A stretch of DNA of 64,000 nucleotides from JAMHWD01 sp035911135 (GCA_035911135.1 JAMHWD010000018.1:62001-126000), one strand, 5' to 3'; counted from the first letter of the stretch, positions 1 to 7,934 are shown. Made by a program: numbers and translations. The notes: generated by a model not told the origin, from the sequence alone.

Positions 1-794
1 TCGAGCTGCACACCAAGGCCGATTTTGAAGGCATGCGTAAGGCAGGCAAACTGGCCGCCGAGACGCTGGACATGATCACCGAACATGTGCGCCCGGATAT
101 TACAACCGAGGAGCTGGACCGCCTGTGCCATATGTTTATCACCAAGAACGGCGCGATCCCGGCCCCCTTAGGCTATGGCGGCGGCGAAGGACGCCCCCCT
201 TTCCCCAAATCCATCTGCACATCCATCAATCATGTGATCTGCCACGGCATTCCGGGCGAGCGCAAATTAAAGGACGGCGATATCCTCAATATTGACGTGA
301 CGGTCATTCTGGATGGCTGGTACGGCGATTCATCGCGCATGTATATTGCGGGCGACAAGATCCCCGTGAAATCCCGCCGCCTGATCGAAGTCACATATGA
401 TTGCATGATGAAGGGCATCGAGGCTGTGCGCCCCGGCGCGACATTGGGCGATATTGGCCATGCCATTCAGGAATACGCCGAAAAGCAGCGTTTCTCGGTC
501 GTGCGCGATTTCTGCGGTCATGGACTGGGGCGCGTATTCCACGCCCCGCCTTCGATCCTGCATTACGGCAAGCCATCCACCGGAACAAGGCTGGAGCCCG
601 GCATGTTCTTCACGATTGAACCCATGATCAATGCCGGGGGTTGGCAGATGAAAGTCCTGCCCGATGGCTGGACCGCCGTAACGCGTGACCAGAGCCATTC
701 GGCGCAGTTCGAACATTCTTTAGGCGTAACGGATGATGGCTTTGAAATCTTCACCCTCTCACCCAAGGGCTACACAAAGCCGCCTTATCTCTGA
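1..794 (+). CDS. map: Type I methionine aminopeptidase (5' end outside window)
   Basis: Removes the initiator methionine from nascent cytosolic proteins using two metal ions. Counting from the ATG at 33, the metal ligands are D88, D99, H163 (in CGHG), E196 (in TIEPM) and E227, with the conserved H71 in CHGIP. The reading frame is open through the left window edge and encodes ELHTKADFEG just before that ATG. This matches the usual N-terminus of the family, so the true start lies upstream of the window and the ATG at 33 is internal. A few extra residues after LGYGG are unlike the E. coli enzyme. It is followed by a short leftward gene. Confidence 0.95.
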   Translation, partial: ELHTKADFEGMRKAGKLAAETLDMITEHVRPDITTEELDRLCHMFITKNGAIPAPLGYGGGEGRPPFPKSICTSINHVICHGIPGERKLKDGDILNIDVTVILDGWYGDSSRMYIAGDKIPVKSRRLIEVTYDCMMKGIEAVRPGATLGDIGHAIQEYAEKQRFSVVRDFCGHGLGRVFHAPPSILHYGKPSTGTRLEPGMFFTIEPMINAGGWQMKVLPDGWTAVTRDQSHSAQFEHSLGVTDDGFEIFTLSPKGYTKPPYL

Positions 795-797
795 TAA

Positions 798-1007
798 CTA
801 GAAAAACCCAACGCCGCCGCCCGGCAACGGCACGATCAGCGGGGCATCATTCTTTTTATCTTGGGGCGCAGGGCATTGGGCCGGATCAATGCGGCATGCC
901 TCCTCAAGGCGTGCGCGCTCCTTGTTCTGCTCGGTCACCGCCAGCGCCGCCGCGCCAATCGCCACAGCCCCCAGCGCCACCGGTATAAAGATATCCTTAG
1001 CTTTCAT
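798..1007 (-). CDS. Small single-pass membrane protein, unknown function
   Basis: A 69-residue protein with one strongly hydrophobic N-terminal segment (residues about 4-24, rich in Ala, Val and Ile), then a charged stretch with two cysteines and a proline/glycine-rich tail. The start at 1007 was chosen because AAGGA lies 7 nt upstream. A longer frame from 1034 has an A/G-rich run almost touching its ATG and adds nine polar residues before the membrane segment. It sits antisense between map and radC with only 3 bp to the map stop. I do not recognise the family. The hydrophobic profile and ribosome binding site make it a believable gene. Confidence 0.55.
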   Translation of the reverse strand: MKAKDIFIPVALGAVAIGAAALAVTEQNKERARLEEACRIDPAQCPAPQDKKNDAPLIVPLPGGGVGFF

Positions 1008-1063
1008 CGCCGCATCCTTAAATTGCTTTTGCATTCCTGCAGCACAATTATTAGAACAGATTC

Positions 1064-1765
1064 ATGACCAGCGCAAATAAAGCCACAGACGAGACGCCGC
1101 ATTACCACGGCCATCGCGACCGATTGCGCGAGCGTTTTGCTGAAAACGGCGAAAGCGCATTGCAAGATTATGAGTTGCTGGAGCTGGCCCTGTTCATGAT
1201 GATCCCGCGCCGGGACGTCAAGCCGCTGGCCAAGGATCTCATCAAGACTTTTGGATCATTGCAGGCCGTGATGGCCGCATCGGTGGCAGAGCTTGAAACC
1301 ATTGAGGGCATCAGCCGCAATACAGCCATCGGCATCAAATCCATCGCCGCGATTTCCAACCGCGCCGCCAAACAGGATTTGCAGAAGCGCCCTATCTTCA
1401 GCAACTGGTCGCGCCTGATTGATTACTGCCACGCCACCATGGCGCATGAGAAAAAAGAGCATTTCCGCATTTTATTCCTGAACAAGAAAAACGAGATGAT
1501 CGCCGATGAAATTCAAGGCTCCGGCACGGTAGATCATGCGCCGGCCTATCCGCGCGAGATTATGAAACGCGCCCTGGAGCTGGGCGCGACAGCCCTTGTT
1601 CTGGTGCATAACCACCCCAGCGGCGACCCCAAGCCTTCCAAGGCCGATATCGAGATGACGCGCCTGATTATCCGCGCCGCCGAGCCGTTCAATATCACGG
1701 TGCATGATCACATCATTATCAGCCGTAATGGCCATACGAGTTTTAAAACTGAAGGGTTGATGTAG
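1064..1765 (+). CDS. radC: RadC family JAMM-domain protein
   Basis: 233 residues. An N-terminal helix-hairpin-helix region (about 64-95, with EGISRNTA) is followed by the RadC/JAB domain, with the metalloprotease-like motif H182-N-H184-PSGDPKPS-x2-D195. The family is widespread. Its historical link to DNA repair is not firmly established, and the JAMM motif suggests a zinc-dependent hydrolase. Length and motifs are normal. The stop codon at 1763-1765 directly abuts the ATG of the next gene, so the two are probably cotranscribed. Confidence 0.93.
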   Translation: MTSANKATDETPHYHGHRDRLRERFAENGESALQDYELLELALFMMIPRRDVKPLAKDLIKTFGSLQAVMAASVAELETIEGISRNTAIGIKSIAAISNRAAKQDLQKRPIFSNWSRLIDYCHATMAHEKKEHFRILFLNKKNEMIADEIQGSGTVDHAPAYPREIMKRALELGATALVLVHNHPSGDPKPSKADIEMTRLIIRAAEPFNITVHDHIIISRNGHTSFKTEGLM

Positions 1766-2590
1766 ATGGTTTTTAACAAATACACCCGCATCCCAAACTT
1801 GATTTGGGATCTTATCAAAGATCCTGACTTTCGTCAGGATGCGAGGAGAAGAACCATATTGCATACGCTCCTCGCAATGACTGTTTTATTTCTCTCCGCC
1901 TGCGCCGGACAGCCGCCAAGCTCGCCGCATCTGGAAGGCGTGCGGGCGCAGCGCGAAGCGTTGCTGGTCTCGCAATTGAATGCTTCGCGTTTTGGCTATG
2001 GCTGGCCGGCCTTTATCCGTGTCTTCAAGGAAGAAGCGGTGATGGAGGTCTGGCTGGCGCATCCCGATACCGGCGTTTACGATCTCTACCGCGAATATCC
2101 GATCTGCAAATTCTCCGGCACGCTCGGCCCCAAAATTGCCGAAGGTGACGGGCAGGCCCCGGAAGGATTCTACACCGTGCGCGCCCGCCAGATGAATCCG
2201 TGGAGCGGCCATCACCTTTCTTTCAATCTCGGATACCCCAATGAATACGACAAGATGCTGGGCCGCACGGGCAATCTGCTGATGATCCATGGCGGGTGCA
2301 AGTCAATTGGTTGCTTTGCGGTGACGGATGAGGCGATTGAAGATATTTATCTGATCACCGAGGCCAGCATCAAGGCCGAGCATAACGTGCCGGTTCACAT
2401 CTTCCCGTTTCGCATGAGCCCTGAAAACATGCTGCGCCATGCGGGATCGGAATGGATGCCGTTCTGGGAAAATCTGAAACAAGGCTATGACTACTTTGAA
2501 TCCCGGCGCATCCCGCCCACTATCGGTGTGGACCCGGCCTTGAGGCGGTATTACCTGCAGGAAAACCCGCTGAATTTCATTATGTATTGA
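1766..2590 (+). CDS. Lipoprotein L,D-transpeptidase, YafK-like (YkuD fold)
   Basis: 274 residues. The catalytic signature H175-GG-x2-S180-x2-C183 identifies a YkuD-type L,D-transpeptidase of the YafK-like branch, which acts on peptidoglycan crosslinks or lipoprotein attachment in the periplasm. A lipobox LSAC ends at C46, preceded by RRR and a hydrophobic stretch, so the mature protein should be an outer-membrane lipoprotein. The ATG at 1766 abuts the radC stop and has AAGGG upstream. However, codons 9-37 are made of a triple-hairpin repeat (see repeat at 1790-1875). A TTG at 1859, with AGGAGA 8 nt upstream, would give a normal short signal peptide and may be the real start. Confidence 0.82.
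   Translation: MVFNKYTRIPNLIWDLIKDPDFRQDARRRTILHTLLAMTVLFLSACAGQPPSSPHLEGVRAQREALLVSQLNASRFGYGWPAFIRVFKEEAVMEVWLAHPDTGVYDLYREYPICKFSGTLGPKIAEGDGQAPEGFYTVRARQMNPWSGHHLSFNLGYPNEYDKMLGRTGNLLMIHGGCKSIGCFAVTDEAIEDIYLITEASIKAEHNVPVHIFPFRMSPENMLRHAGSEWMPFWENLKQGYDYFESRRIPPTIGVDPALRRYYLQENPLNFIMY
1790..1875. repeat. Triple-hairpin palindromic repeat read into a coding sequence
   Basis: Three consecutive inverted repeats: 1790-1797/1803-1810 (ATCCCAAA/TTTGGGAT), 1821-1828/1833-1840 (ATCCTGAC/GTCAGGAT) and 1841-1848/1868-1875 (GCGAGGAG/CTCCTCGC). The last belongs to the widespread intergenic style of repeat that carries GCGAGGAG and CTCCTCGCAATGAC. Here the element is uninterrupted by stops and reads in frame into the lipoprotein gene, like a Rickettsia palindromic element. 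Confidence 0.75.
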
Positions 2591-2655
2591 TTGGACATAC
2601 AATAAGCACATCTCCAAAGAACCAATAAAATGCGTTTTGTCACGCCAGCTTGCTT

Positions 2656-2689
2656 TTATACTAGGCACAAGAAGCGACGCCTAGTATAA
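2656..2689. other. Perfect 11-bp inverted repeat in purB leader
   Basis: TTATACTAGGC (2656-2666) and GCCTAGTATAA (2679-2689) form an 11-bp stem with a 12-nt loop. No T-run follows, so it is not a textbook terminator. It lies 52 bp before the purB ATG and could be an operator, an mRNA hairpin or a decayed repeat. Confidence 0.5.
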
Positions 2690-2741
2690 GCTAGGCGAGT
2701 GACGCAGTAACGCAGTAGAAAAGCAAACCGGAAAGACAAAA

Positions 2742-4058
2742 ATGATACCGCGCTATTCCCGGCCTGAGATGGCCTCTATTTTTGAGCAAGAAAACAAATT
2801 CCGCATCTGGCTGGAGGTTGAGACGCTCGCCCTTGAAAAGATGGCGAAGATGGGCATCGTGCCAGAGGCCGCCGCACGCGACCTGCGCGAAAAGGGCAGA
2901 TTTGATGTCGCCCGGATTGATGCCATCGAGGCCGAGGTCAAACATGACGTGATCGCGTTCCTGACATCGGTGGCCGAGCATGTCGGCGAAAATTCCCGCT
3001 ATGTGCATCAGGGCATGACCAGCTCGGATGTGATTGATACGGCCTTTGCGGTTCAGCTCACCCAGGCCGCCGATATTATCATTGGCGATCTGGAGCGCGT
3101 CTGCGCGGCCTTGAAAAAACGCAGCCTTGAACACAAGGACACAATCTGCATTGGCCGCAGCCACGGCATTCACGGCGAGCCGACAACATTCGGCATGAAG
3201 CTGGCCGGGCATTACGCCGCCTTTGATCGCGCGCGTCTGCGTATGATTGCCGCCAAGGAAGAAATTTCCACCGTCATTATTTCCGGCGCGGTTGGCACGT
3301 ATCCGGTGCTCTCCCCCGAAATCGAGGCTTACGTGGCCGAGAAGCTGGGCCTAAAACCCGAAATCCATTCCACGCAAGTCATCCCGCGCGACCGCCATGC
3401 GATGTTCTTTGCGACATTAGGAGTCATTGCCTCCAGCATCGAAAATATCGCCGTAGAATTGCGCCACCTGCAAAGAACAGAAGTGCGCGAGGCGGAAGAA
3501 TATTTCGACCCGCTGCAAAAAGGCTCATCGGCGATGCCGCATAAACGCAACCCGATCGGCGCGGAGAATTTAACAGGCCAAGCGCGCATTATCCGCGCCG
3601 CCGTGATCCCGGCCATGGAGAATGTGGCCCTGTGGCATGAGCGTGATATCTCGCATTCGGCCGTTGAGCGCACGATTTTGCCTGATGCCTGTATCTCGGC
3701 TGATTATGCACTGAACCGTCTGGCGGGCCTCATTGAAAAACTGCTGGTCTATCCGCAAACCATGAAGGCCAATCTGGACCGTCTGGGCGGCTTGCACTTC
3801 TCGCAAAAAGCCATGCTGGCGCTGACACAAAACGGCATCAGCCGCGAAGATGCCTACCGCATCATCCAGCGCAACGCCATGAAGGTCTGGGGCAGCGCCG
3901 CCGAAAACGGCAACACCGCCACGCTATCCCTGCGCGGCGAGCTGGAGAAAGACGCAGAAGTCACGGCGAAGCTGGATGCAGCGGCGCTGGATGAAATCTT
4001 CGACCTCGCGCCGTACACAAAGAATATCGACTACGTCTTCAAGCGCGTTTTTGGCTAA
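2742..4058 (+). CDS. purB: Adenylosuccinate lyase
   Basis: Fumarase/aspartase superfamily enzyme that acts twice in purine synthesis: SAICAR to AICAR, and adenylosuccinate to AMP plus fumarate. 438 residues, the usual length for the short bacterial form. The superfamily signature GSSAMPHKRNP lies at about 261-271. RSHGIHGEPT (from R139) carries the conserved catalytic-region histidine, and GMTSSDVIDT lies near residue 91. The ATG at 2742 gives the standard N-terminus MIPRYSRPEMA. The stop overlaps the stop of the convergent downstream gene by 4 bp. No other pur gene is nearby. Confidence 0.97.
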   Translation: MIPRYSRPEMASIFEQENKFRIWLEVETLALEKMAKMGIVPEAAARDLREKGRFDVARIDAIEAEVKHDVIAFLTSVAEHVGENSRYVHQGMTSSDVIDTAFAVQLTQAADIIIGDLERVCAALKKRSLEHKDTICIGRSHGIHGEPTTFGMKLAGHYAAFDRARLRMIAAKEEISTVIISGAVGTYPVLSPEIEAYVAEKLGLKPEIHSTQVIPRDRHAMFFATLGVIASSIENIAVELRHLQRTEVREAEEYFDPLQKGSSAMPHKRNPIGAENLTGQARIIRAAVIPAMENVALWHERDISHSAVERTILPDACISADYALNRLAGLIEKLLVYPQTMKANLDRLGGLHFSQKAMLALTQNGISREDAYRIIQRNAMKVWGSAAENGNTATLSLRGELEKDAEVTAKLDAAALDEIFDLAPYTKNIDYVFKRVFG

Positions 4059-4894
4059 TCAAAACGCGGCGTGATCGGCAGATTGCCGGGTGAGAATGCG
4101 CGTGTCTCCAATTCGCGGCTACAGACGATATCGGGCTTATCCTCCCATGGCGGCAAATTAGGCAATGTCATGATAAGGGGCGCGGCATTGGTCGCGATTT
4201 CATCCATATATTGAACCTTGATATTATCGTCATGTAAAAACACGCGCAGCGACGTATCGGGAACATCTCCCTCAAATTCCAGCGGCGTTGCGATTTCGAT
4301 ATAGCCGGATTCAACATGCAGGCTAAAAGGCCCGATTATTCCATCTTGCTGCGCCAGATCGGGATGATATTTCTTTGGCGTCATGAGCAAGCCCCCTGGT
4401 GTTGCGACCGTATAGTTATCGCCCGTAACAAGATTTGTTACGCTCACCAGCGCCCTGTTGGCATCAATCTGGATCAGGTGCTCTGATAACGGACTATCAT
4501 CTATCATGAGCGTATCATCGGGCCGCTCGATGCGGGAGACAGCCATTCTCTGCCCTTCGATGGCGGCGGTGCTCAGGAAGATATCAATCAGGCGATCCGG
4601 CTCGTTGATCACCACGCGCGGCAGATTGTCATTGCGGGCATAAAGATAACGATGCCCCAAACCAAAACGATCATCCAGAATTTCGCCTGCCCCAAGGCGG
4701 CGGTCAAATTCTTCCTGCGGGAATTCCAGCGGTACTATAAAATCGCAATTATCCAGATCGGTTTTATCCGGTGTAAAAAGATAATCATCAATTTCACGCA
4801 ATGGCGCCTCACGCTCCTGTGCGCTGGCGGCGGTATATGTGTGTGCCGCTATTGCGAACGAAGCCGCCGCAACAGCCGATAAAATCTTATTCAT
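4055..4894 (-). CDS. Exported protein of unknown function
   Basis: 279 residues beginning MNKILSAVAAASF, a clear Sec signal peptide with probable cleavage after ASA near residue 26. The start at 4894 was chosen for the AGGGA 9 nt upstream and because it puts the signal sequence at the N-terminus; a frame from 4918 adds eight unlikely residues. The mature part is acidic, predicted mostly beta-strand, with only two cysteines (in DNCDF and IVCSRE). I recognise no enzyme motif. It is divergent from bfr and shares that intergenic region with the Fur-type box, so iron control is possible but unproven. Confidence 0.75.
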   Translation of the reverse strand: MNKILSAVAAASFAIAAHTYTAASAQEREAPLREIDDYLFTPDKTDLDNCDFIVPLEFPQEEFDRRLGAGEILDDRFGLGHRYLYARNDNLPRVVINEPDRLIDIFLSTAAIEGQRMAVSRIERPDDTLMIDDSPLSEHLIQIDANRALVSVTNLVTGDNYTVATPGGLLMTPKKYHPDLAQQDGIIGPFSLHVESGYIEIATPLEFEGDVPDTSLRVFLHDDNIKVQYMDEIATNAAPLIMTLPNLPPWEDKPDIVCSRELETRAFSPGNLPITPRFD

Positions 4895-4982
4895 AATTAT
4901 TTTCCCTGTTGCGCCCACTCTATTGTCAAACTATGCCCTTCGTCAATCTTGGAGGCAACGCACCCCAAACCCCGCCTTAGAA

Positions 4983-4997
4983 TGATAATCACTATCA
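4983..4997. promoter_or_regulatory. Fur-type 7-1-7 operator upstream of bfr
   Basis: TGATAAT-C-ACTATCA is a near-perfect 7-1-7 inverted repeat; the right arm differs at one position from the ideal ATTATCA. It lies 100 bp before the chosen bfr start and 89 bp before the divergent exported-protein gene. A similar site precedes bfd. Which Fur-family regulator binds (Fur/Mur or another) cannot be told from sequence. Confidence 0.7.
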
Positions 4998-5096
4998 GTT
5001 AAGCCATTGAAAAATTTCAAACAATCACTTGCCATTGCCTTAACATCGTTCTATTTTATGAACGCAATTAACACGCATGCAAAGGAAACCAAGGCC

Positions 5097-5588
5097 ATGA
5101 AGGGCGACAAGCAAGTCATCAAATATTTGAACGAGTGCCTGAAAAACGAACTCACGGCCATCAACCAGTATTTCCTGCATTCCCGCATTCTGGATGATTG
5201 GGGCGTCACAAAACTCGCCCGCCACGAATACAAGGAATCCATCGAGGAAATGAACCACGCGGATGAGCTGATCAAGCGCATCCTGCTGATCGGCGGCCTG
5301 CCCAATCTTCAGGACTTGGGGAAATTATTCATCGGCGAGAGCGTGAAGGAAATTCTGGAATGCGACCTGAAACTCGAGGAAAAAGCCATTCCGGATCTCC
5401 GCAAGGGCATCGAGCATTGCGAAAAAGTGCATGATTACGTCAGCCGCGATCTGCTGGTGAAAATCCTCAAAGACGAGGAAGATCACGGCGATCACATCCA
5501 GACCCAGCTGAACCTGCTGGAGCAAATTGGCCCAGAGCGTTATATCGCCCTGAACGCTGATCCTGCCGGCGAAGGCGAAGCGGCCTAA
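5097..5588 (+). CDS. bfr: Bacterioferritin
   Basis: Haem-containing iron-storage protein that forms 24-subunit shells. From the ATG at 5097 it has 163 residues and starts MKGDKQVIKYLN, as in E. coli Bfr. All ferroxidase ligands are present: E18, E51, H54, E94, E127 and H130. The haem-ligand methionine M52 is also there. The frame is open back to a TTG at 5007 and would add a basic plus hydrophobic leader resembling a signal peptide, but no ribosome binding site supports that start. The Fur-type box upstream and the bfd gene 1.4 kb downstream fit iron-regulated storage and release. Confidence 0.94.
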   Translation: MKGDKQVIKYLNECLKNELTAINQYFLHSRILDDWGVTKLARHEYKESIEEMNHADELIKRILLIGGLPNLQDLGKLFIGESVKEILECDLKLEEKAIPDLRKGIEHCEKVHDYVSRDLLVKILKDEEDHGDHIQTQLNLLEQIGPERYIALNADPAGEGEAA

Positions 5589-5623
5589 GCAAGTCGCCTG
5601 CCCAAAACAATAAGCCATCAAAC

Positions 5624-5648
5624 GCGCCGCCAGTATAGGCGGCGCTTT
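5624..5648 (+). terminator. Probable terminator after bfr
   Basis: GCGCCGCC (5624-5631) pairs with GGCGGCGC (5638-5645) around a 6-nt loop, followed by TTTG. An 8-bp all-GC stem with a short T-run, 36 bp after the bfr stop. Confidence 0.6.
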
Positions 5649-5681
5649 GACAACCTCTGGTCGCTATGTTAGGAATCTCTC

Positions 5682-6254
5682 ATGAGCGATTTTCTGAATA
5701 ATTACAACAAACAAATCATGTATGGCGATAGCCTCGGCCCCTCAAGCAGCCCCGGCGAGATGATGGCCCGCGATGCCGCGCGCCGGCAGATGGGAACAGG
5801 CCCCTACGCCACGCCCGCATCCCATGGCGGCAGCGGCGGCACAACAAATTTCGAGTGGAAGCATTTCTTTATCATGCTTTCGGTGTTTCTGGTCTCCGGG
5901 ACTTGCTGTTTTTTATCCGAAAGCGTTCTGAGCGGAAATACCGGCGAGATGGTCACGCTGATCAGCGGATCAATCGCGGCCATCAGCGGCTTATTGCTGC
6001 TGGGGATCGGCTTTATGATGGGGCTGGTGCTATCGATAGTATCCATCAAGACACTCCTGACATCGAGAATGCTCTGGCTGGCCGCGGCTGGCGGGGTTGC
6101 CGCCATTTTTGCAGCGAACATGCTGGGGCTTTATTTCCTGAGCGCCACTAGCGCCTTTGTTTTGGGATTTGCCGCCGTCATGGCAAGACCTGCCATCAAA
6201 AAGGCTAAAAAGCATTTCGGCAGCAAATCAGCGAAAAATTCCCCGGCCGCCTAA
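5682..6254 (+). CDS. Integral membrane protein, unknown function
   Basis: 190 residues. A polar Gly/Ser-rich N-terminal 60 residues is followed by four predicted membrane helices (about 63-82, 90-119, 128-148 and 150-167) and a basic Lys/Ser-rich C-terminal tail. I do not recognise the family. The ATG at 5682 is preceded by AGGAATCTC. It is separated from bfr by a terminator-like hairpin, so it probably has its own promoter. Its stop overlaps that of the convergent thioredoxin-like gene by 4 bp. Confidence 0.75.
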   Translation: MSDFLNNYNKQIMYGDSLGPSSSPGEMMARDAARRQMGTGPYATPASHGGSGGTTNFEWKHFFIMLSVFLVSGTCCFLSESVLSGNTGEMVTLISGSIAAISGLLLLGIGFMMGLVLSIVSIKTLLTSRMLWLAAAGGVAAIFAANMLGLYFLSATSAFVLGFAAVMARPAIKKAKKHFGSKSAKNSPAA

Positions 6255-6772
6255 AGTTCTGTTTTACGATCTGATTTGTCCGCACCGCGCAGGTAATGGA
6301 GAGAGTCTGAAGGCTCGATCACGCCCTGTTTCTTGACATAGCCATATTCATCAATCAGCGCGGTAAAGGGAATACCTTCCGCATCCTTGATCCCGAACCG
6401 TGCCAGACCATCCGACATCAGGCTGGCGCGGTCCCAGATAATCACCTTGAAAGGCACATCCGGGAAATTCCCCAGATATGTCAGCAGCGCCGATGGATCC
6501 TCATCCACCGAGACGGCAACCACCGCCCCTTTATATTCCCGCGCGATATCCATGATTTGCGGCAAGGCATGGCGGCAATACCCGCACCATGAGGCATAGA
6601 TAAACATCAGCCTGCGCCCCTGATATTGATCCAGTTGCTCGCCTATCTGCTCGGCGCTCATGGTGTAGAATTTATCCGGCGCAGCCGCCCGCAGATTGCC
6701 AGCTGCCAATACAGCCAGCACCAGCAGGGAAAAACCCAGAATTACGGGAATAGTCAATCGAATCGCGCGCAT
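6251..6772 (-). CDS. Membrane-anchored thioredoxin-like protein
   Basis: 173 residues. An uncleaved or cleavable N-terminal hydrophobic segment (about 7-24) is followed by a thioredoxin fold with the redox motif W62-C63-G-Y-C66 and a probable cis-proline in EGIPFTAL. It is most like the TlpA/ResA group, which reduces or isomerises periplasmic disulfides, for instance during cytochrome maturation. The start at 6772 was chosen because GAGG lies 5 nt upstream and the membrane segment then falls at the N-terminus. It is divergent from bfd. The substrate cannot be inferred. Confidence 0.82.
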   Translation of the reverse strand: MRAIRLTIPVILGFSLLVLAVLAAGNLRAAAPDKFYTMSAEQIGEQLDQYQGRRLMFIYASWCGYCRHALPQIMDIAREYKGAVVAVSVDEDPSALLTYLGNFPDVPFKVIIWDRASLMSDGLARFGIKDAEGIPFTALIDEYGYVKKQGVIEPSDSLHYLRGADKSDRKTEL

Positions 6773-6893
6773 CATAACCTCTGCAATACCACCGAATTTC
6801 CAGCATATCACGTTTTTATAATCCATGGCGAGGCTTTGGCTTGCGGCCTGTTCTGCCCCTATTTGCGAATGACTTGCATTTTCGATGGCAAGA

Positions 6894-6908
6894 TGATAAT
6901 GATTCTTA
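6894..6908. promoter_or_regulatory. Fur-type 7-1-7 site upstream of bfd
   Basis: TGATAAT-G-ATTCTTA has a perfect left arm and a right arm matching ATTATCA at 5 of 7 positions. It lies 33 bp before the bfd ATG. The left arm is identical to that of the box upstream of bfr. Further TTGCGAATGA/TTGCATTTTC sequence just upstream may extend the site. Confidence 0.6.
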
Positions 6909-6941
6909 TACGCAACCGCGCCAGAACCAAAAGGACACCAA

Positions 6942-7139
6942 ATGTATATTTGCCTTTGCAACCCGTTCAGCGACAAAAAAGTCAAGGATCACCTGTCATG
7001 CCAATCGGGCAAGACAACGGTTTCGGCGGTATATGGCGCGTGCAGCAACGGCGAGAAGCCCGAATGCTGCGCCTGCATGCAGGCCCTTAAAGATCTGGTG
7101 AAAACACATAACCGCACCCTCGAAGGCGCGACCGCCTGA
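6942..7139 (+). CDS. bfd: Bacterioferritin-associated ferredoxin (Bfd-like)
   Basis: 65 residues with the BFD-type [2Fe-2S] layout C4-x-C6 ... C42-x2-C45, starting MYICLCN like the family. Bfd binds bacterioferritin and delivers electrons that release stored iron. The sequence has three additional cysteines (C20, C34 and C43), which is unusual for so short a protein. AAAGGA lies 6 nt before the ATG. The Fur-type box 33 bp upstream and the nearby bfr support the assignment. It could alternatively be another small protein of the same 2Fe-2S fold. Confidence 0.82.
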   Translation: MYICLCNPFSDKKVKDHLSCQSGKTTVSAVYGACSNGEKPECCACMQALKDLVKTHNRTLEGATA

Positions 7140-7271
7140 TTTCACAATTTTCATCGTATAAATAAACGCCCATCCCCTTTCCGGCTTGCCCGGGCCAAAG
7201 GCTTGTGGCACGACAATGTATCGGATTTTTTATATCCGCCCCTTTTAAACCCACGCAGCATGAGGTAATGA

Positions 7272-7904
7272 ATGCTCAAGAAAACGCTTTTAACCATCGG
7301 GAGTTTAATGATTATGTCCGCAACCGCCGCCGCGCCAGCCATGGCCGCCGATCCTGAAAACACACTTGTCATGGAAGTCTCCAGCGGCGGGAACGTCGTT
7401 ATCGAGCTTCGCCCTGATCTGGCCCCCCAGCATGTCGAGCGCATCAAGACGCTGACACGCGAAGGCTTTTATGATGGCATCATCTTCCACCGCGTCATTG
7501 ACGGCTTCATGGCCCAGACAGGCGACCCCACAGGCACAGGCACAGGCGGATCGAAATATCCTGACCTGCCATCTGAATTCACAAAGACGAATTTCGGACG
7601 CGGCACATTGGGCATGGCACGCGCCGCCAGCCCGCACAGCGCCAACTCGCAATTCTTCATCTGCTTTGAAGACTGCGGCTTCCTGAACGGCCAGTACACA
7701 GTATTTGGCGAAGTGAAAGAAGGCATGGAATTCATCGACAAGGTTGCCAAAGGCGAACCGCCTGCCAGCCCGGATAAAATCGTGAAGATGCAGGTTCAGG
7801 CCGATGCCAACAAGCCTGCCGAAGCCGCCGCGCCAGCGCCTGCCGCTACGCCGGCTGCTGCTGATCCGGCCGCCGTTCCGGCCGAAGTCCCAGCCACGGA
7901 ATAA
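7272..7904 (+). CDS. ppiA: Periplasmic peptidyl-prolyl cis-trans isomerase, cyclophilin type
   Basis: 210 residues. A Sec signal peptide (1-25, ending APAMA) leads into a single cyclophilin domain with FHRVIDGFMAQTGDP (the catalytic Arg in FHR), GMARAASPHSANSQFFIC and NGQYTVFGEV. It catalyses proline isomerisation during folding of exported proteins. After the domain is a low-complexity Ala/Pro-rich tail of about 35 residues. GAGG lies just upstream of the ATG. A strong terminator hairpin follows at 7935-7961, so it is probably a single-gene unit. Confidence 0.93.
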   Translation: MLKKTLLTIGSLMIMSATAAAPAMAADPENTLVMEVSSGGNVVIELRPDLAPQHVERIKTLTREGFYDGIIFHRVIDGFMAQTGDPTGTGTGGSKYPDLPSEFTKTNFGRGTLGMARAASPHSANSQFFICFEDCGFLNGQYTVFGEVKEGMEFIDKVAKGEPPASPDKIVKMQVQADANKPAEAAAPAPAATPAAADPAAVPAEVPATE

Positions 7905-7934
7905 GCCCTTAAAGGCTTTGCCGATACCGATTAA

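Noticed and set aside
7140..7271. Small RNA gene between bfd and ppiA
   Set aside because: A few short GC palindromes occur but no promoter-terminator pair or recognisable RNA family; treated as a promoter region.
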